DNA of 64,000 bases from the NCBI GenBank assembly GCA_964402925.1, contig CAYOED010000001.1, forward strand, positions 62,001 to 126,000. Direction: 5' to 3'. Within the stretch, counting starts at the first letter, position 1; every line of letters begins with the position of its first letter. The notes under the pieces are model-generated. The model saw nothing but the letters and a program-made list of their open reading frames with translations. It did not search any database and was not told where the DNA came from. Source of the stretch: Suilimivivens sp964402925. Its GTDB lineage: Bacteria; Bacillota; Clostridia; Lachnospirales; Lachnospiraceae. The position numbers and the translations under genes were made by a program. Below, one piece after another: positions 1-7,477 of the stretch.

Positions 1-888
1 AATACCAACTATATGACCTATTTGTTCTGGCATAAGCTGGGTGCAAAAAGGGTGGTCTCTGCCAGGGAACTTTCCTTAAAGGAAATAAAGGAGATCCGCG
101 GCAGGATACCGGAAGATATGGAAATTGAAAGCTTCATCCACGGCGCTATGTGCATTTCCTACTCCGGAAGATGTCTTCTTAGCAGCTACTTTACCGGCAG
201 AGATGCGAACCAGGGTGCCTGCACCCATCCATGCAGATGGAAGTATGCAGTAGTGGAAGAAAAACGTCCGGGGGAATATCTGCCGGTCTACGAAAATGAA
301 AGGGGAACGTATTTGTTTAATTCCAAGGATTTGTGTATGATAGAGCACATCCCTGAAATGATCGATGCCGGAATCGACAGCTTTAAGATTGAAGGAAGAA
401 TGAAGACGGCTTTGTATGTGGCAACGGTGGCGAGGACCTACAGAAAGGCAATTGATGACTATCTGGAATCCGAGGAGAAATACCGCGCTAACATGGAGTG
501 GTACAAAGCGGAAATTGCAAAATGTACTTATCGGAAGTTCACCACAGGATTTTATTTTGGCAGACCAGATGAAAATACCCAGATTTATGACAGCAATACT
601 TATGTAAGCGAGTACGTTTATCTGGGGCTGATTGAAGAAATTTCCAAAGAAGGTTTATTCCGAATTGAACAGAAGAATAAATTCTGCGTAGGTGACCGCA
701 TAGAAATCATGAAGCCGGATGGAAGGAATATTCCGGTTCGGGTATGTTCTCTGACCACAGAAGATGGAGAGGCGGTAGAGAGTGCGCCTCATTCCAGGCA
801 GGTGCTGTGGGTAGGATTAAGCGAGAGAGCAGACCGGTATGATCTTTTGAGATGTCATAAAGAATCGGAGGAGGGAAATGGAAAATAG
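1..888 (+). CDS. U32 family peptidase, C-terminal part (5' end outside window)
   Basis: The frame is already open at base 1 (N-T-N-Y before the first Met at 13), so this is the 3' part of a longer gene. The family signature is clear: a Cys cluster around SGRCLLSSYFTGRD and ACTHPCRWKY, then YLFNSKDLCM and IEGRMKTALYVA. Collagenase-like U32 proteins of this type (YrrO/TrhP-like) are linked in other bacteria to hydroxylation of tRNA uridine 34 or of 23S rRNA rather than to bulk proteolysis; which of these applies here is inference. The last 90 residues or so look like the small beta-rich C-terminal domain. The stop codon TAG at 886-888 lies inside the 5' arm of a terminator hairpin, so the gene is probably last in its transcript. 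Confidence 0.88.
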   Translation, partial: NTNYMTYLFWHKLGAKRVVSARELSLKEIKEIRGRIPEDMEIESFIHGAMCISYSGRCLLSSYFTGRDANQGACTHPCRWKYAVVEEKRPGEYLPVYENERGTYLFNSKDLCMIEHIPEMIDAGIDSFKIEGRMKTALYVATVARTYRKAIDDYLESEEKYRANMEWYKAEIAKCTYRKFTTGFYFGRPDENTQIYDSNTYVSEYVYLGLIEEISKEGLFRIEQKNKFCVGDRIEIMKPDGRNIPVRVCSLTTEDGEAVESAPHSRQVLWVGLSERADRYDLLRCHKESEEGNGK

Positions 889-919
889 GCATATATTGTT
901 CAATATGCCTATTCTTTCT
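884..919 (+). terminator. Rho-independent terminator after the U32 peptidase gene
   Basis: A perfect 11-bp stem (AATAGGCATAT at 884-894, its complement at 903-913) with an 8-nt loop, followed by a pyrimidine-rich tail (CTTTCT). It begins within the stop codon of the U32 gene. Confidence 0.7.
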
Positions 920-969
920 ATGTTGTCTGGTGCCTTTTTGTCGAAATCTGATAAAAATAAAAAAGGGTA

Positions 970-998
970 TTGCAATTTTGAAGATAATAAGGTATCTT
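970..998 (+). promoter_or_regulatory. Candidate sigma-A promoter of glnN
   Basis: TTGCAA (970-975) and TATCTT (993-998) are separated by exactly 17 bp. Transcription would begin near 1005, leaving a leader of about 120 nt before the glnN start that contains the hairpins listed next. The -10 is weak, so this is a candidate only. Confidence 0.45.
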
Positions 999-1007
999 AA
1001 GGAATGT

Positions 1008-1080
1008 AAAGGAAAGAGACCTTTCAGATCATATTCCGAACGAAGATGTTCCAAAAGCTTTTGGGGCATTTTTTCTTTTT
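1008..1080 (+). promoter_or_regulatory. Leader attenuator of glnN: small hairpins overlapping a terminator
   Basis: Three elements are visible. P1 is AAAGG/CCTTT (1008-1012 with 1020-1024) around a purine-rich loop. P2 is GAAC/GTTC (1038-1041 with 1048-1051) around a 6-nt loop. A terminator stem follows at 1047-1057/1058-1068, all 11 positions pairing with two G-U pairs, and then a T-rich tract (1069-1080). The 3' arm of P2 is part of the terminator 5' arm, so the two exclude each other. Two small hairpins, the second overlapping a terminator, is the known layout of ANTAR-regulated leaders on nitrogen genes in Clostridia. The loops do not match the A1/G4 hexaloop rule perfectly, so the class is uncertain while the terminator is solid. 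Confidence 0.55.
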
Positions 1081-1126
1081 CTGAGGAAAATTATGACATG
1101 AAACAATTAGGAAAGGAAGTATAAAA

Positions 1127-3238
1127 ATGAGTGAAATGATTAATGTTGAAGAGATTTTTGCCAGTAAAGTGTTCACACGGGCAACAATGAAGGAGCGTCT
1201 GCCCAAGAATGTTTACAAGGAAGTGATTAAGGTCATGGAGCAAGGCGGTGAATTGTCACTGGCAGCTGCGGATGTTGTGGCAAAGGCAATGAAGGACTGG
1301 GCGGTAGAAAACGGAGCTACCCATTACACCCATTGGTTTCAGCCGCTTACCGGTATTACCGCTGAGAAACATGATTCTTTCGTTTCTCATCCTGACGAAA
1401 ACGGAAAGATGATTATGGATTTTTCGGGAAAGGAATTGATTAAGGGCGAGCCGGATGCTTCTTCTTTCCCTTCTGGAGGGCTTCGTGCGACTTTTGAAGC
1501 GAGAGGTTATACCGCATGGGATATTACCTCGCCTGCTTTCTTAAAAGAAGATGCTACAGGCGTAATCCTCTGTATCCCGACGGCATTTTGCTCCTACAAA
1601 GGAGAGGCGCTGGATAAGAAGACACCTTTGCTTCGTTCTATGGAAGCAATCAGTGTGCAGGCGCTGCGTATCGTAAGATTGTTCGGCAATACGGGAGCAA
1701 CTAAGGTAGTTGCAAGTGTGGGCCCTGAGCAGGAGTATTTTCTGGTAGACAGGGAAAAATATTTAAAGAGGACCGATCTTATTTTTGCGGGACGTACTTT
1801 ATTTGGCGCTCCTGCACCTAAAGGACAGGAACTTGAAGATCATTATTTCGGAACGATCCGCGAGCGTATCGGCGCATACATGAAGGATCTCAATATTGAA
1901 CTGTGGAAGCTTGGCGTCACTGCTAAGACACAGCACAATGAAGTGGCTCCTGCGCAGCACGAACTTGCACCTATTTATGAGACGGCGAATATTGCAGTCG
2001 ATCACAATCAGCTGGTTATGGAGACAATGAAAAAGGTAGCCGGTCGTCACGGACTTACCTGTCTGCTTCATGAGAAGCCCTTTGCAGGTGTGAATGGTTC
2101 CGGTAAGCATAATAACTGGTCATTGACCACGGATAATGGTGTAAATCTGCTGGATCCGGGCGAGACGCCTAATGAAAATATTCAGTTCCTGCTTGTTCTT
2201 GCCTGCATCATCAAGGCAGTGGACAGACATGCTGATCTGCTCCGTCAGAGCGCATCGGATGTGGGAAATGATCACAGACTTGGGGCAAATGAGGCGCCTC
2301 CGGCAATCATTTCCGTATTCCTCGGCGAACAATTAGAGGATGTTGTAAAGCAGTTGGTTGAAACCGGAGAAGCAGCCCGTTGTATAGAGGGCGGCAAGCT
2401 GGAGACAGGTGTTTCAACGCTTCCCGACTTTACCAAAGATGCAACGGACAGAAACAGAACTTCACCCTTTGCATTTACAGGAAATAAGTTTGAATTCCGT
2501 ATGGTGGGATCAGCGGACTCCATTGCAAGCCCGAATACCACGTTAAATGCAATTGTTGCAGAAGCATTCTGCGAAGCAGCTGATGTGCTGGAGAAAGCGG
2601 AAGATTTTGATCTTGCAGTGCATGATCTGATTAAGGAGTATCTGACGAAGCATCAGAGAATCATCTTCAATGGAGACGGTTATTCTGATGAATGGGTGGT
2701 AGAAGCAGAAAGAAGAGGACTGCCCAATATCAAGTCCATGATAGAGGCAGTAGATACATTGACAACGGAGAAATCTGTCAAACTGTTCAATAAGTTCGGC
2801 ATCTTTACAGAGGCGGAGTTGGAGTCCCGTGAAGAGATTCTCTATGAAACCTACGCAAAGACCATCAACATAGAGGCGCTCACCATGATTGATATGGCGT
2901 CCAAGCAAATCATACCGGCAGTCATCCGTTACACAAAATCTCTGGCGGACACTGTAATCGCAGTCAGGGAAGCAGGTGCAGATGCATCCGCGCAGGCAGA
3001 ACTGTTAAAGACTGTTTCCGAGAAACTTTCCGCAATGAAGAGCGCTCTTGCCAGACTGGAAGAGGTGGAAGCAAAGGCAAGTGCCATGGGCAATGCAAAA
3101 GAGCAGGCGTTCTATTATAAAGATGTGGTTAAGATTGCCATGGACGAACTCCGTGCACCTGTCGATGAAGCTGAAATGCTGGTAGACAAACAGGTATGGC
3201 CTGTACCTACTTACGGTGATTTGATTTTTGAAGTATAA
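1127..3238 (+). CDS. glnN: Glutamine synthetase type III
   Basis: A 703-residue protein, the normal length for the large GSIII family (GlnN), which forms glutamine from glutamate, ammonia and ATP in the cytoplasm. Family marks: FPSGGLRATFEARGYTAWD around residue 117-135, the catalytic GPEQEYFLVD near residue 199, and GVNGSGKHNNWS near 322. The C-terminal third (LEEVEAKASAMGNAK) is the GSIII-specific extension. The ATG follows AGGAAAGGAAG. The gene stands alone between its own leader attenuator and a strong terminator, suggesting control by nitrogen supply through early termination. Confidence 0.96.
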   Translation: MSEMINVEEIFASKVFTRATMKERLPKNVYKEVIKVMEQGGELSLAAADVVAKAMKDWAVENGATHYTHWFQPLTGITAEKHDSFVSHPDENGKMIMDFSGKELIKGEPDASSFPSGGLRATFEARGYTAWDITSPAFLKEDATGVILCIPTAFCSYKGEALDKKTPLLRSMEAISVQALRIVRLFGNTGATKVVASVGPEQEYFLVDREKYLKRTDLIFAGRTLFGAPAPKGQELEDHYFGTIRERIGAYMKDLNIELWKLGVTAKTQHNEVAPAQHELAPIYETANIAVDHNQLVMETMKKVAGRHGLTCLLHEKPFAGVNGSGKHNNWSLTTDNGVNLLDPGETPNENIQFLLVLACIIKAVDRHADLLRQSASDVGNDHRLGANEAPPAIISVFLGEQLEDVVKQLVETGEAARCIEGGKLETGVSTLPDFTKDATDRNRTSPFAFTGNKFEFRMVGSADSIASPNTTLNAIVAEAFCEAADVLEKAEDFDLAVHDLIKEYLTKHQRIIFNGDGYSDEWVVEAERRGLPNIKSMIEAVDTLTTEKSVKLFNKFGIFTEAELESREEILYETYAKTINIEALTMIDMASKQIIPAVIRYTKSLADTVIAVREAGADASAQAELLKTVSEKLSAMKSALARLEEVEAKASAMGNAKEQAFYYKDVVKIAMDELRAPVDEAEMLVDKQVWPVPTYGDLIFEV

Positions 3239-3239
3239 T

Positions 3240-3267
3240 CAAACGCTGCCATGTTTCGCAAGCCAGC
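3240..3267. repeat. Copy 1 of a short dispersed repeat starting CAAACGCTGCC
   Basis: This 28-bp stretch, directly after the glnN stop codon, matches 22 of 28 positions of a segment at 21172-21199, shortly after the flgJ-like stop codon. Both copies share the 11-bp core CAAACGCTGCC and TTCGC, and both precede an A-rich run and a terminator. I do not know this element; it may be a remnant of a mobile or intergenic repeat family. Confidence 0.5.
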
Positions 3268-3282
3268 TTATTGCAAATAAAA

Positions 3283-3313
3283 AAGCCTCCCGGAAATTCA
3301 TTCGGGAGGCTTT
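3283..3313. terminator. Bidirectional terminator between glnN and the convergent C39-like gene
   Basis: A perfect 10-bp stem (AAGCCTCCCG 3283-3292 with CGGGAGGCTT 3303-3312), flanked by an A-run on the left and T's on the right, so it can act on both strands. It lies between two convergent genes. Confidence 0.85.
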
Positions 3314-3330
3314 GCGATGTAAGCACAAAG

Positions 3331-4002
3331 TCAGTCAACTTTTACTTCCATATAGCCAAGGAGCTTGCTCATATCATATTCGGAGATCACGCCTAGATTG
3401 GAGTCATAAAACTTACCGTCATAGTGTACCAGGTAATGACAGTAAAGCCCCATTTTTTCCATTAAGATGCAGCACTTGGGAAGTATGGCATCGTGACCTT
3501 CCGTGTATACGATAACGTCACTGTGGTCGATTCCGTAATAATTGAGGGCAGAAATCACGCGGCCCATGGTTGCCTGCCATTCGCGGCAGTCCATCACGCT
3601 GATCACCTCGGCAAGTGTAACACCCGCCAGCATGGCCACACAGGATTGACCGCAAAGCCCATCTTCGGGCTGAATGATAACATCGATGCCGTCAATCTTA
3701 CGAATGGGATTTTCGAAGCTGTAGGGGCTGTTCTGGTTCATTTGAATCAGACTTTCGGCGATGTGCAGCAGTATTTTGTGTGCTTTCGTAATGTCAATGT
3801 GGGAGACATCTTCATCATGAAGATGAATTTTGTAGTTGCCCTTTTTCTCAGGTATGAGCTCGCAATCAATGATTTTATTGTCGAGAACGATATCCGCCTT
3901 GATAACATCACGTTTTTTGCAGACCTCCCAGACATTAAATGGAATTCGGATTGTGTAAAGCGCATCCTGTTTTTCGATTGTTCCGTCGAAAAAATACCTC
4001 AT
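3331..4002 (-). CDS. DUF1905-like / C39-like papain-fold protein, unknown role
   Basis: 223 residues with two recognisable parts. Residues 1-75 resemble the DUF1905 (YdeI-type) beta-barrel. Residues 105-223 resemble a C39-like cysteine peptidase: Gln111 and Cys117 (Q-x5-C) in QPEDGLCGQSCVAML, then HYLVHYDGKFYDSN supplying a plausible His and Asp. There is no signal peptide or membrane segment, so it is probably cytoplasmic. Such domains in isolation can be peptidases or inactive papain-fold proteins; the substrate is unknown. It is monocistronic, convergent with glnN, and starts at an ATG preceded by TAGGAGGGTAATATTC on its own strand. Confidence 0.6.
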   Translation of the reverse strand: MRYFFDGTIEKQDALYTIRIPFNVWEVCKKRDVIKADIVLDNKIIDCELIPEKKGNYKIHLHDEDVSHIDITKAHKILLHIAESLIQMNQNSPYSFENPIRKIDGIDVIIQPEDGLCGQSCVAMLAGVTLAEVISVMDCREWQATMGRVISALNYYGIDHSDVIVYTEGHDAILPKCCILMEKMGLYCHYLVHYDGKFYDSNLGVISEYDMSKLLGYMEVKVD

Positions 4003-4173
4003 GAATATTACCCTCCTAAATTACAATACATGTGTAAACCTTCCCGCATTTAAAAGATAACAAATTTTTCAAAAGTTGAAAACATCTTTTTTGCAGGAAA
4101 ACCTAAAGTATTAAAAAAAAAACAACATGTCAAAAAAGTAACGAACTTTATGAAAAAAATTTTTAAAAATTAC

Positions 4174-4202
4174 TTGCCAAACAGATTATTATCATGTATA
4201 AT
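4174..4202 (+). promoter_or_regulatory. Promoter of tRNA-Gln
   Basis: TTGCCA (4174-4179), a 17-bp spacer and a perfect TATAAT (4197-4202), ending 18 bp before the mature tRNA. It is one of the best sigma-A matches in the window. The AT-rich stretch 4030-4170 upstream shows no ORF with coding character. Confidence 0.8.
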
Positions 4203-4220
4203 ACCAAAAGTAATCGACAT

Positions 4221-4292
4221 TGGGCTATCGCCAAACGGTAAGGCAACGGACTCTGACTCCGTCATTTCAAGGTTCGAATCCTTGTAGCCCAG
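4221..4292 (+). tRNA. tRNA-Gln, anticodon CUG
   Basis: A full cloverleaf is visible: acceptor TGGGCTA (4221-4227) with TAGCCCA (4285-4291), anticodon stem ACGGA/TCCGT (4246-4250/4258-4262), a 7-nt loop CTCTGAC with anticodon CTG at 4253-4255, and a T-loop GGTTCGAATCC. The discriminator is G4292. CCA is not encoded (CTA follows), so it must be added after transcription. The U-A first pair is typical of tRNA-Gln. Confidence 0.96.
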
Positions 4293-4299
4293 CTAATAA

Positions 4300-4330
4300 A
4301 ACCTGGTGGAACATCTCCACTGGGTTTTTT
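4300..4330 (+). terminator. Terminator of the tRNA-Gln gene
   Basis: Stem AACCTGGTGGA (4300-4310) with TCCACTGGGTT (4316-4326), 11 pairs including two G-U, a 5-nt loop and a run of six T (4325-4330). It starts 8 nt after the tRNA. Confidence 0.88.
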
Positions 4331-4428
4331 GCATCATGCTATTCCTTTTCCTGCATTCATGCTATAATTTATGCGGATGGATACATGATGAATATTTCAT
4401 AAAGTAGGGATAGGACAGGTGAGAGAGT

Positions 4429-5145
4429 ATGTACAGTTATAAAAGCAGAATCAGATACAGTGAACTGGATGAAACAGGGCATTTGAGATTGGAATCTTTG
4501 CTTGATTATTTTCAGGATTGTTCTACTTTTCACTCGGAAGATATAGGACTGGGGGTAGAGTTTTTAAAAGAACGGCATTTGGTCTGGGTAATGTCTTCCT
4601 GGCAGATTGTGACGGAACGTTTTCCAAGACTTTGCGAGACGGTTACGGTGGGAACAGCGCCTTATGAATTTAAAGGATTCGTAGGATTTCGAAATTTTCT
4701 GATGACAGACGAGGAGGGAAATCGTCTGGCCGTAGCCAATACCATCTGGAGTCTTCTTGACACCAGAACGGGTAAGCCTGTAAGACCTTCCGAAGATATG
4801 ATGAAGGGGTATGTTCTGGAACCTAAGCTGGATATGGACTATGCGCCCAGAAGAATACAGATACCGGAAGATATGATGAAGCGGGATGCGGTCCAGATCA
4901 GAACCCATCATCTGGATACCAATCATCATGTAAATAATGGACAGTTTGTGAGAATAGCGATAGATGCGCTTTCGGAAAATGTTCAGGTGAGACAGCTGAG
5001 AGCGGAGTATAAGAAACAGGTGATGTTAGGGGATGTACTGATTCCTTATACGAAGAAAATGGAAGATGGAAAATATGTCATTGTGCTGAAAGATGAAGAA
5101 GATAATATCTGTTGCACAGTGGAACTGCAGGAAGAAAGGAATTGA
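4429..5145 (+). CDS. Acyl-ACP thioesterase (FatA/FatB-like)
   Basis: 238 residues, the normal size of a bacterial acyl-ACP thioesterase built of two hotdog folds. It would release free fatty acid from acyl-carrier protein in the cytoplasm. Opening motifs MYSYKSRIRYSELD and LESLLDYFQDCSTFHSE mark the first hotdog. HHLDTNHHVNNGQFVRIA near residues 162-179 is the second hotdog with the catalytic Asp/Asn/His region. The ATG at 4429 follows an AGGTGAGAG Shine-Dalgarno. The next gene (cvfB) starts 7 nt after its stop, so they share a transcript. Confidence 0.88.
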   Translation: MYSYKSRIRYSELDETGHLRLESLLDYFQDCSTFHSEDIGLGVEFLKERHLVWVMSSWQIVTERFPRLCETVTVGTAPYEFKGFVGFRNFLMTDEEGNRLAVANTIWSLLDTRTGKPVRPSEDMMKGYVLEPKLDMDYAPRRIQIPEDMMKRDAVQIRTHHLDTNHHVNNGQFVRIAIDALSENVQVRQLRAEYKKQVMLGDVLIPYTKKMEDGKYVIVLKDEEDNICCTVELQEERN

Positions 5146-5152
5146 GAAAAGA

Positions 5153-5995
5153 GTGTTACGATTAGGAGAAAGACAGGAATTAGTCATTGTTAAGGAAGTG
5201 GCATTCGGGGTTTATCTGGCAGACCCTGAAAGCGGGAAGAATACCGATGAAAGGGTACTCCTGCCGGGAAAGGAAGTGCCGGAAAATGCGAAAGAAGGCG
5301 ACCGGATCGGTGTATTTCTTTACAGGGACTCAAAAGACCGTATGATAGCGACCACCAGGCAGCCGGAACTTTCCGTAGGTCAGACGGCTGTGCTTACCGT
5401 AAAGGAAGTGGGAAGGATGGGGGCCTTTCTTGGGTGGAAACTGGAAAAAGATCTGCTCCTTCCTTTCAAAGAGCAGACCAGAGCGGTTAAGGAAGGGGAA
5501 GAATGCCTGATTGCTTTATATATTGACAAGAGCGGACGGCTTTGTACCACAATGAAAGTGTATCTCTATCTTAAGCTTGACAGTCCATACAAAAAGGATG
5601 ACAAGGTTGAGGGCAGAGTTTATGAGGTTACCGAGAAATATGGCGTGTATGTGGCGGTGGATGACTGCTACAGTGCATTGATTCCCAAAAAAGAACCGGC
5701 AGAGGGGATCATGGCAGGTGATCGAATCAAGGCGAGAGTAATTAAGGTACTGGAGGATGGAAAACTTACATTAAGTCTCCGTGAGAAAGCATATATCCAG
5801 ATGAACAGCGATGCTGTCCGGATTATGGAAATGATTGAGGAGAAGGGAGGAAAACTCCCCTTCAATGATAAAGCGGACCCGGAACTGATCAGAGCGGTCA
5901 CCGGTATGAGCAAAAATGAATTTAAGCGGGCAGTGGGAAATTTGTACAAGCAGAGATTGATTGTGATAGAACCGGATGGAATAAGGAAAGTGTAA
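5153..5995 (+). CDS. cvfB: S1-domain RNA-binding protein, CvfB family
   Basis: An open frame exists from 5093, but the family N-terminus (M-x-x-L-G-x-x-Q-x-L, then FGVYL) fits a GTG start at 5153, preceded by GAAAGGA at 5134-5140; the product is 280 residues. It contains S1-like OB folds (one clearly at residues 146-215, KVEGRVYEVTEKYGVYV) and a C-terminal winged-helix segment (LPFNDKADPELIRAVTGMSKNEFKRAVGNLYKQ, written here only as the family hallmark region, residues 234-266). CvfB in Staphylococcus is an RNA-binding regulator of virulence factors; the target here is unknown. It follows the thioesterase gene and is followed 13 nt later by a CPBP protease gene. Confidence 0.82.
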   Translation: MLRLGERQELVIVKEVAFGVYLADPESGKNTDERVLLPGKEVPENAKEGDRIGVFLYRDSKDRMIATTRQPELSVGQTAVLTVKEVGRMGAFLGWKLEKDLLLPFKEQTRAVKEGEECLIALYIDKSGRLCTTMKVYLYLKLDSPYKKDDKVEGRVYEVTEKYGVYVAVDDCYSALIPKKEPAEGIMAGDRIKARVIKVLEDGKLTLSLREKAYIQMNSDAVRIMEMIEEKGGKLPFNDKADPELIRAVTGMSKNEFKRAVGNLYKQRLIVIEPDGIRKV

Positions 5996-6008
5996 GGAGA
6001 AAGTACTG

Positions 6009-6953
6009 ATGAACAGTAAAAAAGCAAATTGGGCATTCCTGATAACGATAGTATTTTATTTTGGCGCAGTTTTGGCAGTAGTAGTCTTTTTCCCATCCAT
6101 AGTAGACAATTTTGTGTTTAGCAACTTTTTTGCTGAGGTGATAACGCTGCTTCCGATTCTGATCTTTATGCTGGCAACAAAAGAGAAACTGGGATCATTT
6201 CTGGAATTCCACAGAATCAAATTTCGTACGATTCTAATGATAGGATTGTTTACTTTTCTAAGTACACCTGTCTTGACACTGGCTAATGTGATTTCGCAGA
6301 TCTGGGTGGAAAATGAGATAGGAGCTGTTCTGGCAGATCAGCAGAATCAGCTTCCATTTCTCCTCATGTTTTTAACAGCTGGAGTGATTGCACCTGTCTT
6401 TGAAGAGGTCATATGCAGAGGCGCCTACTACCGTTCCTATTGCAGATCGGGCAGCGCATTTAAAGCGATGATTATGTCTGCCATAATCTTTGGGCTGATT
6501 CATATGAATTTTAATCAGGCGGCTTATGCTTTTGTTATGGGGATATTTGCGGTGCTTTTGGTGGAAGCCACTGGAAGCTTGTGGGCGTCAATTTTATATC
6601 ATGGCTTTTTCAATGGGGGTCAGGTGATACTTCTATATGCCCTGTCTGCGGGAAATGTGGATGTATACAGTGAGGAGACGGTGCTTACTACGGATCTTCT
6701 GCTCTGCGCGATTGGCATTTATCTGCTTCTTGCGGCAGTGACTTTGCCTCTGGCGTGGGCGGTTCTTGTATGGATTGGCAGGACAGAGGGCAGAAGTGCG
6801 GTGCTGTCAAGTATCTGGTCACAGAGAAAAGAAAAAAAGGATAAGATGGTCACAGTGCCTTTCGTACTGACCCTTATCCTTTGCTTTCTCATCATGACGG
6901 GTATTTTATATTCATTACTGTCTGCATTAATTCTGCTACGGATCTTTGGCTGA
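6009..6953 (+). CDS. CPBP-family intramembrane glutamic endopeptidase
   Basis: 314 residues, strongly hydrophobic, with about eight membrane segments. The CPBP (Abi/Rce1-like) active-site motifs are present: FEEVICRG near 130-137 (paired Glu), FGLIHMNF near 160-167 and ILYHGFFN near 196-203. Members cleave within membranes and in bacteria act on bacteriocin immunity, prenylated proteins or signalling substrates; the target cannot be told from sequence. It overlaps nothing, and its stop codon is 2 bp from the stop of the convergent yjfB-like gene, with no terminator between them. Confidence 0.87.
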   Translation: MNSKKANWAFLITIVFYFGAVLAVVVFFPSIVDNFVFSNFFAEVITLLPILIFMLATKEKLGSFLEFHRIKFRTILMIGLFTFLSTPVLTLANVISQIWVENEIGAVLADQQNQLPFLLMFLTAGVIAPVFEEVICRGAYYRSYCRSGSAFKAMIMSAIIFGLIHMNFNQAAYAFVMGIFAVLLVEATGSLWASILYHGFFNGGQVILLYALSAGNVDVYSEETVLTTDLLLCAIGIYLLLAAVTLPLAWAVLVWIGRTEGRSAVLSSIWSQRKEKKDKMVTVPFVLTLILCFLIMTGILYSLLSALILLRIFG

Positions 6954-6955
6954 TC

Positions 6956-7144
6956 TTAGATAAATAAGTCGATGTTGCTGCCGATATGAGGATTTACGGA
7001 CAGTTCCATGGATCGATCCATCATCTGGATGAGTCCTTCACCGGCTGTCTCGGAGTTCTCCAGTGCCTTGTCAAGTACGGCGATTCCTACCTGATTCATA
7101 ACCTGTGTGTTGGCTAAAGCGGTTGATAATTCGGGAATATTCAT
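6956..7144 (-). CDS. YjfB-family putative motility protein
   Basis: A 62-residue protein when begun at the ATG at 7144, which has AGAAAGGAAT 8 nt upstream; an earlier in-frame Met lacks a ribosome site. The sequence fits the YjfB family throughout: M-N-I-P-E-L-S-x-A-L at the start, QVGIAVLDKALE, and the closing NPHIGSNIDLFI. YjfB belongs to the SigD (motility) regulon of Bacillus; its function is unknown. I looked for a sigma-28 promoter: GTAGATAT occurs about 60 bp upstream but has no TAAA at the right distance, so regulation is unresolved. Confidence 0.78.
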   Translation of the reverse strand: MNIPELSTALANTQVMNQVGIAVLDKALENSETAGEGLIQMMDRSMELSVNPHIGSNIDLFI

Positions 7145-7477
7145 CTTATCATTCCTTTCTTTTAGAAAATTGTGAGGCATACCTCAAAAGAAAACATATC
7201 TACAAAAAGTATATCACAGATCAGCAAAAAGGGGAATATCCCGCGATTCTTTTTGCTGATTTTCTTTTGTGTAGGTTGTATAATGTTTCAAATTGGAAAA
7301 AAACGTTAAAAGACATAAAAAATACACAAAAATATTGTAAATAGCGGTAGATTTTTTTGTACATTTGTTTTAAAATGGAAAAGGACTTTCGTTTGGGGGA
7401 AAGTTAAAGGATGCTTATTGGCAGAAAATATTGTTGAATTTGCATAGCACTTTGAAAGACAGAAGGGGTGAGGGGAT
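7145..7477. other. Intergenic region between yjfB-like gene and PucR-type regulator
   Basis: 333 bp with no gene I can support. It holds the yjfB leader (leftward), a rightward terminator-like hairpin (next entry), and a perfect TATAAT at 7279-7284. That -10 lacks a good -35 at 17 bp (CTGATT), so it is only a possible promoter for the regulator. The regulator ATG at 7478 follows GAAGGGGTGAGGGG. Confidence 0.5.
7220..7268 (+). terminator. Rightward terminator-like hairpin upstream of yjfB
   Basis: ATCAGCAAAAA (7220-7230) pairs perfectly with TTTTTGCTGAT (7250-7260); a small inner hairpin GGGA/TCCC sits in the loop and TTTCTTTT follows. The T-tail is on the + strand, yet no + gene ends here. 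The nearest + gene is the CPBP protease, whose transcript would first run antisense through yjfB. Confidence 0.6.

Noticed and set aside
930..1124. 64-residue open frame before glnN
   Set aside because: It spans the promoter, small hairpins and terminator of the glnN leader and has no family-like content or ribosome site.
3493..4053. 186-residue open frame on the + strand
   Set aside because: Antisense to the C39-like gene, whose protein has recognisable domains; this frame has none.
4220..4402. 60-residue open frame
   Set aside because: It overlaps the tRNA-Gln gene and its terminator.
7181..7260. Sigma-28 promoter for the yjfB-like gene
   Set aside because: GTAGATAT resembles a -10, but the sequence 15 bp upstream is GATC, not TAAA.
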